This document shows positions 44,059 to 52,411 of a DNA stretch of 64,000 bases, piece after piece (within the stretch, counting starts at the first letter, position 1; each line of letters opens with the position of its first letter). Below the pieces are notes generated by a model. The model was given only the letters and a program-made list of their open reading frames with translations. It was not told the DNA's origin and did no database searches. The DNA is taken from positions 1-64,000 of the forward strand of contig CBDUXT010000022.1 of the NCBI GenBank assembly GCA_965371245.1. The letters are read 5' to 3'. The stretch is from CBDUXT01 sp965371245 (GTDB lineage Bacteria; Planctomycetota; Phycisphaerae; UBA1845). A program made the position numbers and the translations under genes.

Positions 44059-45342
44059 ATGAGAACAGACGTTGCTGAAACGAAGGACTATCGCGGCAAT
44101 GTGCATGAGCTGTCGCGCAACATCATGACCGATTGGATGCAGGAACTGAAGGAGGCCACCGACAGCCCCGCGCCGTCCGCGTACATGATGATCAGCGGCA
44201 ACTGCGTGGAAATCCTGCGATGCTTCGACATCCTGCCGGTTTTTCCCGAGGTCAACGCCTTGCAACTGGCCATCCGGAAAAAATCGCTGCCCTACATCAT
44301 CAAGAGCGAGGAAGTGGGGTACGCCTCTGACAACTGCGCGTACGTCAAGGCCGACATCGGATTCACGATGTGCGGCGGCGTCGGCGAGGGCGGCACGGTT
44401 CCCAAGCCTTCTTTCATCGTATGCAACTTCGTCGGCTGCAACGTCTACATCAAGTGGTTCGAACACTGCGCCCAGATGATGAACGTGCCGATGATCATGC
44501 TCGACGTGCCGTTTCTGCGCGAGGACGCGCCGAGCCAAGCAGACGTAGCCTACGTCATGTGTCAACTGCATGAACTCATCGAACGGTGCGAGGCGCTCAC
44601 CGGCAAGAAGTTCGACATGGATCGGCTTCGAGAAATCCTGAAATACTCCGCCCGCGCCGAAGCCGGTTGGAGCCGCGCGAAAGAACTCTGCAAACATCGC
44701 CCGGCGCCGTTTGACGCCTATTTCGACAGCATCAACATGATGGGGCCGATCAACGCCCTGCGCGGCACGAAGGAGGCGGCCGACTTCTTCGATGCCACGG
44801 TGGCGGAATACGAAAACATGGTGGCCGAGGGCATCGGCGTGCTGGATGACGAACGCTTCCGCATCGTTGTGGAAGGCCCTCCGCCATATCCCTACTACCG
44901 CAACTTCCGCAATCTGTTCGAGGCCTGGGGTGCGGTGGCCGTTCAAAGCACCTACTCCACCGTTGGCGGCACCTGGGAGTTCGGATTCCGCCACGATCCG
45001 GATCGCCCCTTGGAGAGCATCGCCGAGCAGATGATCCTGCACAACCTCTGCAATCGCTCGATGATCGAGCGCTACAAACAGATTCGAACGTACGTCGAAG
45101 ACTGGCACGCAGACGCACTGGTGATCCACAGCATCAAGAGCTGTCGGCTGTTTTCCGCCGGGCAGGGCGACATGCGCGAGTATTTCACCAAGGATCTCGG
45201 CGTACCGACGTTGATGGTCGAGTCTGATCTCGAGGATCCGCGATACTATGCGGAGGCGCAGATGAAAAACCGCATCGACGCGTTCTTCGAGTCGCTGCAA
45301 TACAAGCGCATGCGCCAAGGAGAAGAGGCGGCAACCGCCTGA
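44059..45342 (+). CDS. bzdO: Benzoyl-CoA reductase subunit, BzdO/BcrB type
   Basis: 427 residues from the ATG at 44059 (GGAG ten bases upstream); the frame is open to 43981, overlapping the end of bzdN, but that extension is not conserved-looking. Motifs: SAYMMISGNCVEILRCFDILPVF-type N-terminus, EEVGYASDNCAYVKADIGFTMCG, FIVCNFVGCNVYIKWFEHCA and VIHSIKSCRLFSAGQ near the end, supplying cluster ligands. Second catalytic subunit of the ATP-dependent reductase. Length matches BzdO/BadE (430-450). Confidence 0.87.
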   Translation: MRTDVAETKDYRGNVHELSRNIMTDWMQELKEATDSPAPSAYMMISGNCVEILRCFDILPVFPEVNALQLAIRKKSLPYIIKSEEVGYASDNCAYVKADIGFTMCGGVGEGGTVPKPSFIVCNFVGCNVYIKWFEHCAQMMNVPMIMLDVPFLREDAPSQADVAYVMCQLHELIERCEALTGKKFDMDRLREILKYSARAEAGWSRAKELCKHRPAPFDAYFDSINMMGPINALRGTKEAADFFDATVAEYENMVAEGIGVLDDERFRIVVEGPPPYPYYRNFRNLFEAWGAVAVQSTYSTVGGTWEFGFRHDPDRPLESIAEQMILHNLCNRSMIERYKQIRTYVEDWHADALVIHSIKSCRLFSAGQGDMREYFTKDLGVPTLMVESDLEDPRYYAEAQMKNRIDAFFESLQYKRMRQGEEAATA

Positions 45343-45374
45343 ACAACGCGACAAGACCGAAAGGGTTGGAATCC

Positions 45375-46211
45375 ATGGAATATGCCGTCGGAATCGACGT
45401 CGGGAGCACGCAAACAAAGGCGATCGCGATCGACACGTCACGCGCCATCGTGGCGCGGGCGCTGATCGACACGGGCGCCAACGTCAAACGTGCCGGACAG
45501 CGCGCCCTCGACCACCTCGTGGAACACGAGAACATCGCACGCGCCGACATAAAATTTGTCGTGGGGACCGGCTACGGTCGGTACAAGATCGAGGCCGGCG
45601 ATACGCAGGTGACCGAGATATCATGCCACGCCCGCGGTGCCCAACTTCTGTTTCCCAGCACGCGAACCGTGATTGACATGGGTGGACAGGACACCAAGGC
45701 GATCAAGATCGGCCCGGAGGGCGACGTACTGGACTTCTGCATGAACGACAAGTGCGCCGCGGGAACCGGACGTTTCTTGGCCGGTGCCGCCGAGGTGCTC
45801 GGACTCACCCTCGACGAACTCGGCGATATTTCATTGAAAGGCACCAAGCCGATTCGCCTGACCAGCGTATGCACGGTGTTCGTCGAATCCGACATTCTGA
45901 GTCATCTGGCGCAGAAAAAGAAGGTCGAGGACATCCTCGCCGGCGTTCACGAAGCGATTGCATCGCGCACCGTTGGTCTCGTTCGACGTGTCGGCATCGA
46001 ACCGGAGGTCTCCTTCACCGGCGGCGTGGCACGCAACGTCGGCATGGTACGGGCACTGGAAGCCAAGCTTGGGAAACCGCTGAACATCAGCCCCGAGGCG
46101 CACTTCTGCGGTGCGCTGGGCGCCGCGCTGTTCGCGATGGATCACGTGTTCGCGAATCGAAAGCCGGACGCCGGCGTGAGCGCCGAACCGGCCGTATGGG
46201 TGGATGAGTAG
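45375..46211 (+). CDS. bzdP: Benzoyl-CoA reductase ATPase subunit, BzdP/BcrD type
   Basis: 278 residues from the ATG at 45375 (MEYAVGIDVGSTQTK); a TTG at 45366 would add three. Actin-like ATPase: GIDVGSTQTKAIAID, VVGTGYGRYKIEAG, TVIDMGGQDTKAIKI; cluster cysteines in MNDKCAAGTGRFLA and TSVCTVFVESDI; VSFTGGVARNVG closes the nucleotide site. With BzdQ it forms the electron-activation module, hydrolysing two ATP per two-electron transfer from ferredoxin. Confidence 0.88.
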   Translation: MEYAVGIDVGSTQTKAIAIDTSRAIVARALIDTGANVKRAGQRALDHLVEHENIARADIKFVVGTGYGRYKIEAGDTQVTEISCHARGAQLLFPSTRTVIDMGGQDTKAIKIGPEGDVLDFCMNDKCAAGTGRFLAGAAEVLGLTLDELGDISLKGTKPIRLTSVCTVFVESDILSHLAQKKKVEDILAGVHEAIASRTVGLVRRVGIEPEVSFTGGVARNVGMVRALEAKLGKPLNISPEAHFCGALGAALFAMDHVFANRKPDAGVSAEPAVWVDE

Positions 46212-46318
46212 CGACGCAACACGCCGGCGAATCAACTTGCCGGATACGGCGGGAATCAAAAAAATGGCGCGGCGCGACTGACGGCCACGCGGTAAGAAGA
46301 ACCATCAAGGAGTGAAAC

Positions 46319-47176
46319 GTGGCGATCATTGCAGGTGTGGATCTAGGCGCCGGAGCGACCAAGACGGTATTGGTCGATGATACGGCCTGCGTGCTCGGTC
46401 GGGGCATCGCGCGCACCCAGGCGGACTTCGACGCCGTGGCGCAGCGCTCGATCGATATGGCCTGCCGCGAGGCGGACATCACACCCGAGGACATCGACTA
46501 CATCGCCTCGACCGGCCTCGGTCGCTACAGTCTGAGCGCGCGCGACATACAGATCACCGACTTGACATCCGGGGCCCGCGGCGCGCATGCGCTGTTTCCC
46601 GACGCCAACTTCGTGCTGGACATGGGCGCCCAATGCACCCGGGCCGTCGCCCTGCGCGACGGCGGCAAGGTCAAGTCGTTTAGAACAAACGAAAAATGTG
46701 CGGCGGGAAGCGGCGGGTTCCTCGAACGTATCTGCCGCTACCTCGAAGTGGACGTCAACGACATCGGGGCGCTATCGCTTCAGGGCAAAGACCCCCAGCC
46801 CATCAGCAGCGTGTGCGCGGTGCTCGCCGAATCGGAAATCATCAACCACGTCTCCGAGGGAAAGAGCGTGGCCGACATCGTCCGCGGCGCGCACGAATCG
46901 TTGGCCGGCCGAGCGCTGAGTCAGTTGAGAATGGTCGGCTTTGAGACATCCGTCATCTTCATCGGCGGCGTGGTGCGACAGGAAGGGATGGTCCACGCAT
47001 GCCGCGAAATCTTTAACGGCGACGTGTTGATCCCCCGGAACCCGGCGCACGTTGTCGCCTACGGTGCCGCCATCCTGGGGCTGTCTCGCTTCGCGAAGCG
47101 CTCCGCTCCCGCCGGTGTTCTGCGAAACGAGGTCCGATCAGATGTCGTCGGCTACGCGCGCGAGCCCGGATCCTGA
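46319..47176 (+). CDS. bzdQ: Benzoyl-CoA reductase ATPase subunit, BzdQ/BcrA type
   Basis: 285 residues, GTG start at 46319 with AAGGAG six bases upstream. GVDLGAGATKTVLVDD, IASTGLGRYSLSAR, FVLDMGAQCTRAVAL (the usual GGQD is GAQC here), NEKCAAGSGGFLER and SSVCAVLAESEIIN, then VIFIGGVVRQEGM. The length is close to BzdQ (~300) and far from Thauera/Rhodopseudomonas BcrA/BadF (~437), supporting an Azoarcus-type reductase. The replaced catalytic-loop residues are typical of the paired, diverged ATPase subunit as far as I recall. Last gene of the operon. Confidence 0.86.
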   Translation: MAIIAGVDLGAGATKTVLVDDTACVLGRGIARTQADFDAVAQRSIDMACREADITPEDIDYIASTGLGRYSLSARDIQITDLTSGARGAHALFPDANFVLDMGAQCTRAVALRDGGKVKSFRTNEKCAAGSGGFLERICRYLEVDVNDIGALSLQGKDPQPISSVCAVLAESEIINHVSEGKSVADIVRGAHESLAGRALSQLRMVGFETSVIFIGGVVRQEGMVHACREIFNGDVLIPRNPAHVVAYGAAILGLSRFAKRSAPAGVLRNEVRSDVVGYAREPGS

Positions 47177-47221
47177 TTGCTCGTGGGGAGATGCATGAGG
47201 TACGGCGGCGCCGGGTTTGGA

Positions 47222-48544
47222 CTACGGGAGCGAATTGATTTCGTCTCGAAGATTCGCCATGAGGACGAACGTCGCGCCCTTGTCATCGCTCCGGTACACG
47301 TCGTAGCTCTGGGTCGCGGCGTATGCGATGCTGGAGTCGGAGGGCGCGAACGCAATCCACTCAAACTGGGCCGCGGCCGTCTGGACGACGGCGTCGGTTT
47401 GCATGCCGTCCGTTGTGCGTCGCAGATCGGCGTTGGAGGTGAACAGAACGGTTTGAGAATCCGCCGGACAGATCGCGATCGGACCCTGCGGACCCGGCGA
47501 GACATTGGGGAGTTGCTCCCACGTCTGCCCGGCGTCCGTGGAACGCTCGAAGAGGAAGGAACTCTCCGGCAGGGCGTAGATGGTCCGCCCGTTCGAAGAG
47601 ACGTCGAAGTGGGTGGTGGTCCGATTCCTTAGCTCCGGGGCGAAGGTAGTCCAGGTTTGTCCTTCGTCCGAACTTCTGAGGAACCCTGCGTTGATCGACG
47701 AATCCTCGAAGTTGAACCCGAACGTGACGTACGTCGTGGGGCTGCCTGCGGCGCGGATGATCCAGTAGCGGTTCCGCTCGTTCGCTCCCGCCGGCATCAT
47801 GGCCAAGGACCAGCTGTCGCCGCCGTCGTTCGATCGATAGATGCCGCCCGGGAAGAACTCGCCCGCGGCCTGCGCGAACGAGGCAGCCTCCCCTTGCACG
47901 GCGGCCAGCGCGACGTTGCCGTCGGTCGGGGAGAACAGCACGAAGCCGATCTTCGAGTTGTTCAATCCACAGTTCGATCGTAGCCACGTCTGCCCACCGT
48001 CGGTTGACTTGTAGATTCCCGCTATTGCGCTTGGGAGATCCCCAATCACGGGACCGGCCGAGTCCGTGGTGGCCGCGAGCAGGGTGTTGCTGTCAACGGG
48101 CGAGAACGCGACGTTCCAGATCTCCGGGTAGTTCTCGGGATCAACCGCGTGGCGCAGACCGTGGCGCAGGCGCGCCCAGGTCGCGCCGCCGTCGGTGGAC
48201 TTCAGGAACCCGTTGCGCTCGCTTCCGCAGAACACGACGTCGGGGTTGCGGGGGTCGATGACCAGAGACCTGAACACGGTGTCGTTGTCGATCGGCGGTT
48301 CCGTGCGGGCCGGCCCCGAGACGATCTCGTTTCCGTTGCCGACATCGTTGCCGCAGTCGTCAGTCGGGGGCTCCACGTCGCCGCCGGTGGCATTGTTGTC
48401 GGGATTGGTGCCGACATCGGTGGCGGTGTCCGACTCATTCGGGACTGTTGCGCTGCCTGGATCGATCGGGCTGCAGGAGCAGAGCGCGCTGACCGCGACC
48501 AGGCAAGGAAAAACTCGGTAGACACATGCACGTCCCGTCAGCAT
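47222..48544 (-). CDS. BNR/sialidase-like beta-propeller lipoprotein
   Basis: 440 residues. Signal peptide with lipobox: VAVSALCSCS. A Thr/Asn/Asp-rich linker is followed by repeated Asp-box (BNR) motifs: KSTDGGATW, KSTDGGQTW, RSNDGGDSW, RSSDEGQTW, RSTDAGQTW and RSDDKGATF, about one per propeller blade. Such proteins are secreted or surface-bound; the VPS10/Ycf48-like propeller is a binding scaffold and I see no sialidase catalytic Arg triad. Convergent with the end of the benzoyl-CoA operon, so not part of it. Confidence 0.82.
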   Translation of the reverse strand: MLTGRACVYRVFPCLVAVSALCSCSPIDPGSATVPNESDTATDVGTNPDNNATGGDVEPPTDDCGNDVGNGNEIVSGPARTEPPIDNDTVFRSLVIDPRNPDVVFCGSERNGFLKSTDGGATWARLRHGLRHAVDPENYPEIWNVAFSPVDSNTLLAATTDSAGPVIGDLPSAIAGIYKSTDGGQTWLRSNCGLNNSKIGFVLFSPTDGNVALAAVQGEAASFAQAAGEFFPGGIYRSNDGGDSWSLAMMPAGANERNRYWIIRAAGSPTTYVTFGFNFEDSSINAGFLRSSDEGQTWTTFAPELRNRTTTHFDVSSNGRTIYALPESSFLFERSTDAGQTWEQLPNVSPGPQGPIAICPADSQTVLFTSNADLRRTTDGMQTDAVVQTAAAQFEWIAFAPSDSSIAYAATQSYDVYRSDDKGATFVLMANLRDEINSLP

Positions 48545-48571
48545 CTTTTGTCCATCGTGTGCCCGAGCTTC

Positions 48572-49585
48572 CTAGTCGATGACCACATCCGGGGCGGTCA
48601 GCACCGGGCTCCACTCCCCGCCACAGCCGTCCTGATTGCCGTTTTCACAAGGATTGAACCACTGATCGTTGTCGAAGTCCTCGAAGAACCAAGCGTCCTG
48701 AACGCTGAACGTGAAGGCTACCGTGGTTTCACCGGAGTCGGCGCTGAGGATCAGGTTCAGCTCGCCTTCCAGGATGAAAATGTCCTGACTGGCTCCCTGC
48801 ATGGCGTTGGGGCGATCCCATAGGTCCGTGTTCCCGTAGAGCCCGCGCAGGTGTCCTGTTTCCGGGTCAGCGCCGCCGGCACCGTTGATGGTGCCTCGCG
48901 CTGCCGCCAGGAAATCCGTTTGCCACAGCTCCGCCGGTGGCACGAAGCCGAGTTCATTGTTAGCGGCGTCCACGAGCGTGATATCACCCTGGTGATGACC
49001 GAGGCTCCCCTCCGCGGGGAAATCGTCGTCGCTCACGTAGACACGAATGGTCGCGGGGTTTTCGGGGTCGTACAGCGGCATTGTCAGTTCGTGGAAATAG
49101 ATCTCCGCGTAATAATCAGGGTACTCACCCGCCGGCAAGTTCAGGTCCAGAAGGGTGATCGCCGTGGTCAGGTCAAGAACCTCGGCGCCGGCCAGCGTGC
49201 CGGTATCGGCGATGACATCCACCAGGTCACCGTCTGCATTCTCGAAGGCAAGCCGTTTGAAGGCGACCTTGTACGCGGAGGGCGTGATATAGCGGATGAT
49301 CCCGCCGTCCCCGTCGCAGTCCTGCTCACCCTGATAGATGGGGTCGTCCGTCGCCGGAGGGGACGTCGGGCACAGCTCCTTGGCCAAAGCTCTCCTCGGC
49401 TTGGAAGCGACCTCCGGTGCGAAGAGGGCCTTCAAGGTTACCGTGACCGTACGCGGGGTATTCGGGTCCGTCGCCCCCGTGCCACCGGGACCAAGGGGTA
49501 CGTCGCAAGCTGTTCCGATAACAGAGGACAGCAGCAGGGCCGGGCAAGTGACGACAAGTCTTCGGAAACAGTTTCTGTTGTTCAT
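48572..49585 (-). CDS. Secreted lipoprotein, unknown function
   Basis: 337 residues. Signal peptide ALLLSSVIGTAC gives a lipidated Cys at about residue 27, then a Gly/Thr/Pro linker. The body is acidic with Asp-rich turns (EQDCDGDGG; FEDFDNDQWFNPCENGNQDGCGG), suggesting a calcium-binding extracellular protein of beta fold. No named domain recognised. The pattern NPCENGNQDGCGGEW near the end is rich in paired cysteines. It lies 27 nt upstream of the BNR lipoprotein gene on the same strand, so the two are probably cotranscribed. Confidence 0.7.
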   Translation of the reverse strand: MNNRNCFRRLVVTCPALLLSSVIGTACDVPLGPGGTGATDPNTPRTVTVTLKALFAPEVASKPRRALAKELCPTSPPATDDPIYQGEQDCDGDGGIIRYITPSAYKVAFKRLAFENADGDLVDVIADTGTLAGAEVLDLTTAITLLDLNLPAGEYPDYYAEIYFHELTMPLYDPENPATIRVYVSDDDFPAEGSLGHHQGDITLVDAANNELGFVPPAELWQTDFLAAARGTINGAGGADPETGHLRGLYGNTDLWDRPNAMQGASQDIFILEGELNLILSADSGETTVAFTFSVQDAWFFEDFDNDQWFNPCENGNQDGCGGEWSPVLTAPDVVID

Positions 49586-50316
49586 GATGTTCTCACCTTC
49601 GTGCTGTAACTCCGGTGATTACCGGGCGCACAGTTTTGTGGACGTTCAAGACGTGGTCGGCAACGTGGATCAAGGGCAAAGCCCGCCTGCGGACGATCCC
49701 GCATCCGGAGACAACACTCCATCGGATCACCGCGCGTCAGGCTGAACATGATGCCGAGTGATTCTGAAGCAGACGCCGCCTGGCGGCGGCAGATCGCCGG
49801 GCGGTCCGGTACGATCTCGTCTTCCGCGATCGGCTCCGCGGTGATGTTCTCCATGACGGGTGGATGGCCTATGAAGCCGAGGTCCATCTCACCACGAAGC
49901 GCCTTCCGCTCAACGCTTTGCGAAGGCTCGACCGTGTAACGCAGCTCCACCCCGCTGTGCAGTCGGTGAAACCGTCCGAGAAGAGACGGTAGCAGGTAGA
50001 ACTCCGGCGTCGTGCCCGCGTCCGCTCGAAACCCGCCGGCGCCTGCGGTCTGATGCTCTGCCACGGATTCGGCCACCCGGTCCACTCTCGCAAGCAAGTC
50101 CTGCGCTCTTTGGGTAAGGGTCCGGCCCGCATCGGATAGGTGAAGTGACTTCCCGATCTGCTCGAAGATCGACACCCCAAGGTCATGCTCGCGCCGCTGA
50201 ACCTGGCGCGAGACGGCCGGCCGCGACAGGTAGACCTCCTCAGCGGCCGGCGTGTAGCTGAGGTGTTTTCCGACGGCCAGAAATGTTCTGAGATGTACCG
50301 GGCCCAGTGTGCTCAT
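49582..50316 (-). pseudogene. LysR-type regulator, C-terminally decayed
   Basis: The helix-turn-helix is intact: LGPVHLRTFLAVGKHLSYTPAAEEVYLSRPAVSRQVQ-like sequence with LSDAGRTLTQRAQDLL after it. The start of the effector domain follows (LPSLLGRFHRLHSGVELRYT, MDLGFIGHPP). From about residue 180 (EDEIVPDRPAICRR) the sequence turns into Arg/Pro/Cys-rich text with no LysR similarity, and the protein stops at ~244-252 residues instead of ~300. A frameshift or deletion is the simplest reading. It ends 4 nt inside the next lipoprotein gene and is divergent from the methyltransferase at 50451. Confidence 0.6.
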
Positions 50317-50450
50317 GGGCGAACCAGAAACAACAAACATGGTAACGATTACGATTATTCATTTGTATTCCAGTTCCTCAGGGCGTAATCTGTCAGTATC
50401 GCAGCGTAGCCGTCAAATAGGTTGAATCGCTCGGGCGAGAGGCACGGATC

Positions 50451-51185
50451 ATGCTGGCCACGGAGCAGTTACGAAACGCGGTGAATCACGCCTACTCCGC
50501 TGCGGCAGAGCGTCCACGCGGGGAGCACGCGTTTCCAGTCGGTCGCCGATTCGCCGAGAGCATTGGCTATAGCGTTGAGCTGCTCGAGACGATTCCGCCG
50601 GTGGCGTATGAAGCGTTCGCCGGCGTTTCCTGCGTGTCCGTGTTTGCCGACACTCCGGCAGGGGCTCGTGTTCTCGACCTGGGATGTGGGGCGGGGCTCG
50701 ATTCGTTAATCGCCGCACGACGGGTCGGAGTCGCAGGGCGCGTCATCGGCGTCGATTTCAGCGATGCGATGCTTGCGCGGGCGCGGGAAGCGGCTGTGGA
50801 AGCTGGGGCCACGAACATCGAGTTCCGCCGCGCGGACGCGGAGCGCCTGCCGTTTGCGGACGACTCGTTTGATCTCGCGCTGGTGAACGGGCTCTTCAAC
50901 CTCAATCCCGCCCGAGAAGGGATCGTCGCTCAGCTCGCCAGAGTCGTATGCGCCGGCGGTTCGGTTTGGGCGGCGGAGTTGATCCTCAAGGCTCCACTTC
51001 CCGAAGCGGTGACCGGCAATGAAGCCAATTGGTTTGCATGAATCGCCGGCGCGAAGGAAGGCGGCGCCTTCCTCCAGGAGTTCACCGACGCCGGGTTTCG
51101 CACGGCCAACATCCTGCGGACCACAAGAAACGCGCGAACGAAGAACGATTGCGTGCTCGCAGCCGAGATCGTGGCCGTGAGATAA
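50451..51185 (+). CDS. ArsM-like SAM methyltransferase, probable selenoprotein (Sec at TGA 51039-51041)
   Basis: Read to the first stop this is 196 residues: VLDLGCGAGLDSLIAARRVG (SAM motif I), VIGVDFSDAMLARAREAA, FRRADAERLPFADDSFDLAL, VNGLFNLNP and VCAGGSVWAAELIL. It stops at a TGA straight after NEANWFA. Beyond the TGA the same frame continues IAGAKEGGAFLQEFTDAGFR ... CVLAAEIVAV to a TAA at 51183, giving 244 residues. In ArsM-type enzymes a conserved Cys stands in a C-x-x-GA context followed by the E-x-x-x-x-AGF helix, so the TGA sits exactly at a functional Cys codon. Sec would be residue 197. A hairpin with bacterial SECIS spacing follows. Substrate unknown; arsenite or another metalloid/thiol is inferred from family. 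Confidence 0.75.
51055..51073 (+). promoter_or_regulatory. Candidate bacterial SECIS hairpin
   Basis: AGGAAGGC (51055-51062), loop GGC (51063-51065) and GCCTTCCT (51066-51073) form a perfect 8-bp stem. The loop begins with G-G, and its first G is 21 nt after the TGA. Known bacterial SECIS elements have a small apical loop with an early G about 16-37 nt from the UGA. The hairpin is inside the reading frame, as expected for SelB-dependent recoding. Confidence 0.65.
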
Positions 51186-51678
51186 CAAACCGGCAGCCGG
51201 CTCCAGAGGCTGTTGCGCTCGAGACTTCGCCGGCAGCCTGGGCAACGCCCGGCTTCGCTCCGGCCGCCGCCAATCGTGGAGGCCGGCCGAGGATACCCGG
51301 GTTAGGGCACGACCCTCTTGAAACTGCCTCGCTTTGGGCAAAGAATGTCTGCGGATGTTCGCGCGGACGCTAACGCCTCAGACCATAAGGGAATCACCAC
51401 GTACGATACCTTCACGAAGCCGTCAACGCTCACTTCCACCGTCAACCGATTCCCTCACTCCTCCCTGCCGAGCCGTGAACGGTTACCATATCACGAACGC
51501 GGATTCGGCGTGTAACTTGGCGTAGCCGAAAGTACCCCGGGGCCAGTCCGGGCAACACATTCGCGACACACATTCGCGGTGCGCCGCGCACCTCGCCGAC
51601 TCGACGCAGGTGTGAGGACACGCGGCTCGAACGTAACATGGAGTCTCGAACGGCCTACACGAGGGGAAGGGCCGGTGC
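51186..51678. other. Intergenic region, no gene recognised
   Basis: Short overlapping frames on both strands only, none with a family pattern or a good ribosome binding site. It separates the selenoprotein gene from the convergently transcribed response regulator and probably holds both 3' ends. Confidence 0.5.
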
Positions 51679-52398
51679 TCACTTCCGATGCTCCTCTTCG
51701 CTCTTGATGCCGTCTGAGATTTCAAAGCGGTATCCTATATCTCGTATTGTCTCAATGAACGCTGGGCGGTTGGGGTCGGGCTCGATCTTGGCTCTTAGCG
51801 TATTGATAAAGCGGTCAACGCTCCTCGAAGTCACGTGGATGTCGCTGCCCCATACTTCGCGCAGAATATGGTCGCGGGTGAGCGCGTGGCCGGGGCGTCG
51901 TACGAAGAATTCGAGCAAGCGGAATTCTTTGGGCGTGAGCGGAACTTCAAGGCCCTTACGGAAAAGCTTGTGCGACACCGTATCAAGCTCAAATTCACCA
52001 AAACGATGAACCTTCCGCACCTCCTGACGCCGCCGGCGCAGAAACGCGTTGGCACGTGCCAGAAGTTCTTGAATGCTGAAGGGCTTGGTAACGTAATCAT
52101 CGGCGCCAAGATTAAGCCCTCGCACGATGTCCGGTTCCTGGCTCTTTGCGGTTAGCATGATGATGGGCATGTCCAAGCCTGCCTTGCGAACTCGACGGCA
52201 AATCTCGTAGCCGTTGATTTTAGGCAGCATGATATCGAGCACGATCAGGGCGGGTTGACGGTTGACAGCCTCCGCGAGCCCTCGTTCGCCATCGCAAGCG
52301 GTCGTCACCGAAAACCCGCTGAACTCGAAGTTGTCTTTCAGGATTCGGAGCATCGTCGGGTCGTCTTCAATGATTAGGATTGCTTCCGATGCCATCAC
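51679..52398 (-). CDS. OmpR/PhoB-type response regulator
   Basis: 239 residues. Receiver domain: IIEDDPTMLRILKDN with the acidic pair, phospho-acceptor Asp in LIVLDIMLPKINGYE, Thr in IIMLTAKS and Lys in DDYVTKPFS. The winged-helix domain is PLTPKEFRLLEFFVRRPGHALTRDHILREVWG and SVDRFINTLRAKIEPDPNRPAFIETIRDIGYRF. DNA-binding output protein of the kinase encoded just upstream (13 nt gap), forming a classic pair. Targets unknown; the adjacent secreted-protein genes are candidates by location only. Confidence 0.93.
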   Translation of the reverse strand: MMASEAILIIEDDPTMLRILKDNFEFSGFSVTTACDGERGLAEAVNRQPALIVLDIMLPKINGYEICRRVRKAGLDMPIIMLTAKSQEPDIVRGLNLGADDYVTKPFSIQELLARANAFLRRRRQEVRKVHRFGEFELDTVSHKLFRKGLEVPLTPKEFRLLEFFVRRPGHALTRDHILREVWGSDIHVTSRSVDRFINTLRAKIEPDPNRPAFIETIRDIGYRFEISDGIKSEEEHRK

Positions 52399-52411
52399 TT
52401 CGTTGCATCCC

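Noticed and set aside
47222..48544. Reading the BNR-repeat lipoprotein as a sialidase
   Set aside because: Only the Asp-box repeats are present; the catalytic Arg triad, Tyr/Glu nucleophile pair and FRIP-type motif are not visible.
50451..51041. Treating the methyltransferase as a simple truncated gene ending at the TGA
   Set aside because: The frame stays protein-like for 47 more codons with the family's expected C-terminal helix, and the TGA falls on the conserved Cys with a SECIS-like stem after it; recoding explains more than truncation.
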